Source of the DNA: Eubacteriales Family XIII. Incertae Sedis bacterium
GTDB taxonomy: Bacteria; Bacillota_A; Clostridia; Peptostreptococcales; Anaerovoracaceae
Reading direction: 5' to 3'
Length of the DNA: 7,543 bases
Assembly (NCBI GenBank): GCA_031280075.1
Contig: JAITHG010000228.1
Span: forward strand, 1-7,543
This document shows positions 5,394-7,543 of this stretch, one piece after another; the stretch's first letter is position 1, and every line of letters starts with the position of its first letter. The notes beneath the pieces were generated by a model. It was not told the DNA's origin. It saw nothing but the letters and a program-made list of their open reading frames with translations, and did not search any database. The position numbers and the translations under genes were made by a program.

Positions 5394-6638
5394 ATGAAAC
5401 CAAGCCGCGTCTTCAAAGCCGTCAGCGTCCTTCTGTCCCTGGTCTTGCTGGTCACAGCTCTGCCGATAGGCGGGAATTTGTCCTATGCGATGGAGCCTTC
5501 CGGTACGGGGACACCCATCAGTGCCGAGGAGTCCGCATCGCCCGGCGACGGTGTGCCCACCGAGCCGGGCGATGCGGATGCCGGGGGCGGCTCCCCAGGC
5601 GACACGGACACCGGCCAGCCGGAAGGGGGCGACGCACCCGGCGCGACCCTTGGCGAAACGTCCGTGGCTTCTGGTACCGCCCCCTCCGCCCCCCTGCCGG
5701 AGGGCGACGCGGGCTACGCCGAACTGGCTGAACGGCTGGGCGTGGACCTCTCGATCGAGGACGTCGATGCCGGAAGCGGCGCGGACGCCCTGCTTGGAAG
5801 CCGCGTGCGCGGGCTGCCCGTCGTCGGGCGCGGCACGTCGCACACCGTCTTCGATGCAGGGGAGGGCAGGCGCATCCTGCAGGCCTACGCCGCCCCCGTG
5901 CGCTACCGCAGGAAGGACGGGACGCTCTCGGACATCGACACCGGGCTTGTCCCCGCCGAAGGGGCCGATGCCGACGCGGGCTACCTGCTCGGGAACGCGG
6001 CAGGCCCCGTGGGGCTGCTGCTGCCGGCAGACCTTCTGGCAGACCCCGTGCGCGTCGTGCCGGAAGGGGGGCGTGGCGGCATCCTTCGCCATGCGCCCGC
6101 TGCCGCCGGACGGCGAAGGCATGGGTGGCATCCCCCTGCTTTCGGAAGGTGCCGCCCCTTCCGTCACCCTCGTGAAGGAGGACCGGGAAACCATCGGCAG
6201 GGGGACTGCAGGGACCGGGGAGGCTGCCGGTGCCGAAGCGGAGGCAGAGGGGACAGGGGACACCGAGGAGACCGTGGGCGTGGCGCGCTACGAAGGCGTG
6301 CTGCCCGGCGTGGATCTCGTCTACGAAGCGCTGCCCATGGGCGTGAAGGAGACCGTCGCCCTAAAGCGGCGCCCGGACACGGGCACCCTGCGCTTCGAGA
6401 TCCTCTCCGAAGGGGTGCCCGTGCCGCTGTCCGGCGGCGGCATCGCCATCGTGGACGGGCAGGGGGCGACCCTCGGGGGCATCGCGCCCCCCGACATCCG
6501 CGACAGCGCACCCGGCGCGGCCTCCGTGGAGGATGCCTCCGCCGTCTGGTACGAGGTGTCCCCGGACACCGGCGCGGACGGCGGTCCCGCCGCCGGCAGC
6601 CACATCCTGACGCTGCACATATCAAACGAGTACCTTGA
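5394..6638 (+). CDS. WapA/RHS-type secreted protein, N-terminal fragment before frameshift
   Basis: The first 226 residues are meaningful; the rest is out of frame. MKPSRVFKAVSVLLSLVLLV is a typical Sec signal peptide with likely cleavage after SYA (residue 32). A low-complexity linker rich in Gly, Pro, Asp and Glu follows (about 34-105). Residues 150-185, containing ILQAYAAPVRYRRKDGTLSD, resemble the start of WapA-like wall-associated proteins (APVxYRxxDGTxxDID). After the run of six G at 6066-6071 this frame becomes an Arg-rich non-protein-like sequence and stops at 6636-6638. The normal continuation is in the next frame. As sequenced, the gene makes only a truncated secreted fragment with a nonsense tail. 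The length, the signal peptide and the joining of frames at the G run support a single original gene. Confidence 0.75.
   Translation: MKPSRVFKAVSVLLSLVLLVTALPIGGNLSYAMEPSGTGTPISAEESASPGDGVPTEPGDADAGGGSPGDTDTGQPEGGDAPGATLGETSVASGTAPSAPLPEGDAGYAELAERLGVDLSIEDVDAGSGADALLGSRVRGLPVVGRGTSHTVFDAGEGRRILQAYAAPVRYRRKDGTLSDIDTGLVPAEGADADAGYLLGNAAGPVGLLLPADLLADPVRVVPEGGRGGILRHAPAAAGRRRHGWHPPAFGRCRPFRHPREGGPGNHRQGDCRDRGGCRCRSGGRGDRGHRGDRGRGALRRRAARRGSRLRSAAHGREGDRRPKAAPGHGHPALRDPLRRGARAAVRRRHRHRGRAGGDPRGHRAPRHPRQRTRRGLRGGCLRRLVRGVPGHRRGRRSRRRQPHPDAAHIKRVP
6066..6071 (+). other. G6 run where the reading frame switches (+1)
   Basis: Codons GAA GGG GGG CGT belong to the upstream frame; with one G fewer they become GAA GGG GGC GTG GCG, giving EGGVAASFAMRPLPPDGEG. 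Protein-like sequence then continues without a stop to the right edge. Frame loss is therefore localised to this homopolymer. Tract lengths of five or eight would restore the frame. Confidence 0.8.
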
Positions 6639-7543
6639 CGATCCCGCCCGCACCTACCCCGTCCTCATCGACCCCACCTACACCGTGGAGGGCGAACAGT
6701 CCATCCGCAGCGTGAACGTCCGCAGCGCCTCCCCGGGGACGAACTTCTTCGACACATCCTGCGAGACGATGCAGGCGGGCTTCACGCCCGCCTACGGCTG
6801 GACGCGCTCCCTCTTCCGGTTCAACACCATAGCGGACGTGCTGCGCGGGGCGACGCTGGACAGTGCGCAGCTGCGCATGACGCGCACGGGCGGGGGGCAG
6901 ACCCGCCCGCAGATCTTCCTGCACGAGACGAACTCCCTTTACGATGCCGCCTACGTCACCTGGGACTCAAAGCCCACGCACGAGGCGGGTGCCACCGCCT
7001 CGGGGCAGGCACCCGCATCCGGCGGCGTGCTCGCGCTGGACGTGACGGCGCTCGTGGAGCGCTACCGCACCGGCACGGCAGGGCTGGGCGTCTACCTCAT
7101 GACGGACGAGGGCGACGAATCGGTCGGCTACGCGGAGTTCGGCAGCGGGGCGCACCCCTATGGCGGCATCGCCCTGGAAGTCGCCTACACCCTGACGGCG
7201 GACTCCGCCGCCAACGGCCGCCCGCCGTCCATGCCCTCGCTCGTGGAGGTGGACCCTGCCTACGTCCCCGGCGGCTTCAGCGACACGGTGCCCTTCTTTT
7301 GGGAGGGCATCGAGGCGGACTGGGACGCGGGCAGGGACCTCGCCGCCCTCGAGATGCGCATCGAGCCCTACGGCGAGGTGCGGGCGGACGGGCTGCACGT
7401 GCCACAGGACATGTCGGGCATCCCCTACTTCGAGCCTGCCGGCATAGACGTGGACAGCGACGGGGAGTACGGGCTTGACCTGGGCGGGCTTGCCGAAGGC
7501 TGCTACCTCGTGCGCATCCGTGGCGTGGACGACCTGGGCAGGC
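6091..7543 (+). CDS. WapA/RHS-type secreted protein, main body with DNRLRE-type domain (partial)
   Basis: This is the downstream part of the gene that begins at 5394, in the frame shifted by one base; it is open to the window edge. The first ATG in this frame after the shift is 6091, but it has no ribosome site and is probably not a true start. Two family-typical blocks are present. Near 6286-6355 the sequence encodes YEGVLPGVDLVYEALPMGVK followed by ETVALK. Around 6646-6680 it encodes RTYPVLIDPTYTVEG. From about 6690 to 7185 lies a DNRLRE-type beta domain: SVNVRSASPGTNFFD, TRSLFRFN, LRGATLDSAQLRM, YVTWDSKP, LALDVTALVERYRTGTAGLG. Near 7290 a further beta-rich segment begins. Proteins of this kind usually continue into RHS/YD repeats and a variable C-terminal toxin, neither of which is in the window. 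Located at the cell surface by inference. Confidence 0.82.
   Translation, partial: MRPLPPDGEGMGGIPLLSEGAAPSVTLVKEDRETIGRGTAGTGEAAGAEAEAEGTGDTEETVGVARYEGVLPGVDLVYEALPMGVKETVALKRRPDTGTLRFEILSEGVPVPLSGGGIAIVDGQGATLGGIAPPDIRDSAPGAASVEDASAVWYEVSPDTGADGGPAAGSHILTLHISNEYLDDPARTYPVLIDPTYTVEGEQSIRSVNVRSASPGTNFFDTSCETMQAGFTPAYGWTRSLFRFNTIADVLRGATLDSAQLRMTRTGGGQTRPQIFLHETNSLYDAAYVTWDSKPTHEAGATASGQAPASGGVLALDVTALVERYRTGTAGLGVYLMTDEGDESVGYAEFGSGAHPYGGIALEVAYTLTADSAANGRPPSMPSLVEVDPAYVPGGFSDTVPFFWEGIEADWDAGRDLAALEMRIEPYGEVRADGLHVPQDMSGIPYFEPAGIDVDSDGEYGLDLGGLAEGCYLVRIRGVDDLGR

Overview
The window is GC-rich DNA with strong C/G preference at third codon positions. It is bacterial and probably chromosomal. 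The WapA-like secreted protein, the Clostridia-like form of PyrE and the strong AGGAGG-type ribosome sites suggest a high-GC, Gram-positive-type anaerobe such as a Clostridia/Negativicutes relative. This taxonomic guess is an inference. No RNA gene, transposase, integrase or CRISPR array was seen.

Layout: 1-219 is an array of eleven 20-bp tandem repeats that runs off the left edge, followed by a GC-rich leader containing a second, 48-bp-spaced imperfect repeat. pyrE (363-1073, +) encodes orotate phosphoribosyltransferase. It converges with ilvN (1206-1730, -), the acetolactate synthase regulatory subunit, which stands alone without ilvB. The 350-bp intergenic stretch 1731-2080 separates ilvN from a divergent aldehyde dehydrogenase gene. 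It holds a candidate ilvN promoter, a 37-nt pure pyrimidine tract (G-quadruplex-capable on the minus strand) and a spaced TAAACCG repeat just upstream of the dehydrogenase.

The dehydrogenase (2081-3517, +) is followed by a 9-bp minisatellite of 14 units and a good intrinsic terminator. Next come an AT-rich promoter zone and a PucR/CdaR-family regulator (3862-5121, +). The adjacency suggests that the regulator controls the dehydrogenase, its own gene, or both; the aldehyde and the inducer cannot be read from the sequence.

From 5394 to the right edge runs the N-terminal part of a large secreted WapA/RHS-type wall-associated protein: signal peptide, Gly/Pro/Asp-rich linker, a GVDLVY...GVKE module and a DNRLRE-type domain. 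Its frame is broken at a run of six G (6066-6071). One G fewer would join the two halves into one protein. This could be a pseudogene, phase variation, programmed slippage or a sequencing error. The C-terminus, where proteins of this kind usually carry RHS/YD repeats and a toxin, lies outside the window.

The most interesting items are the G6 frame switch in the putative toxin-delivery protein, the three unrelated simple-repeat elements in intergenic DNA, and the undescribed cis-elements around the dehydrogenase/PucR pair. I did not find a clear multi-gene novel system.
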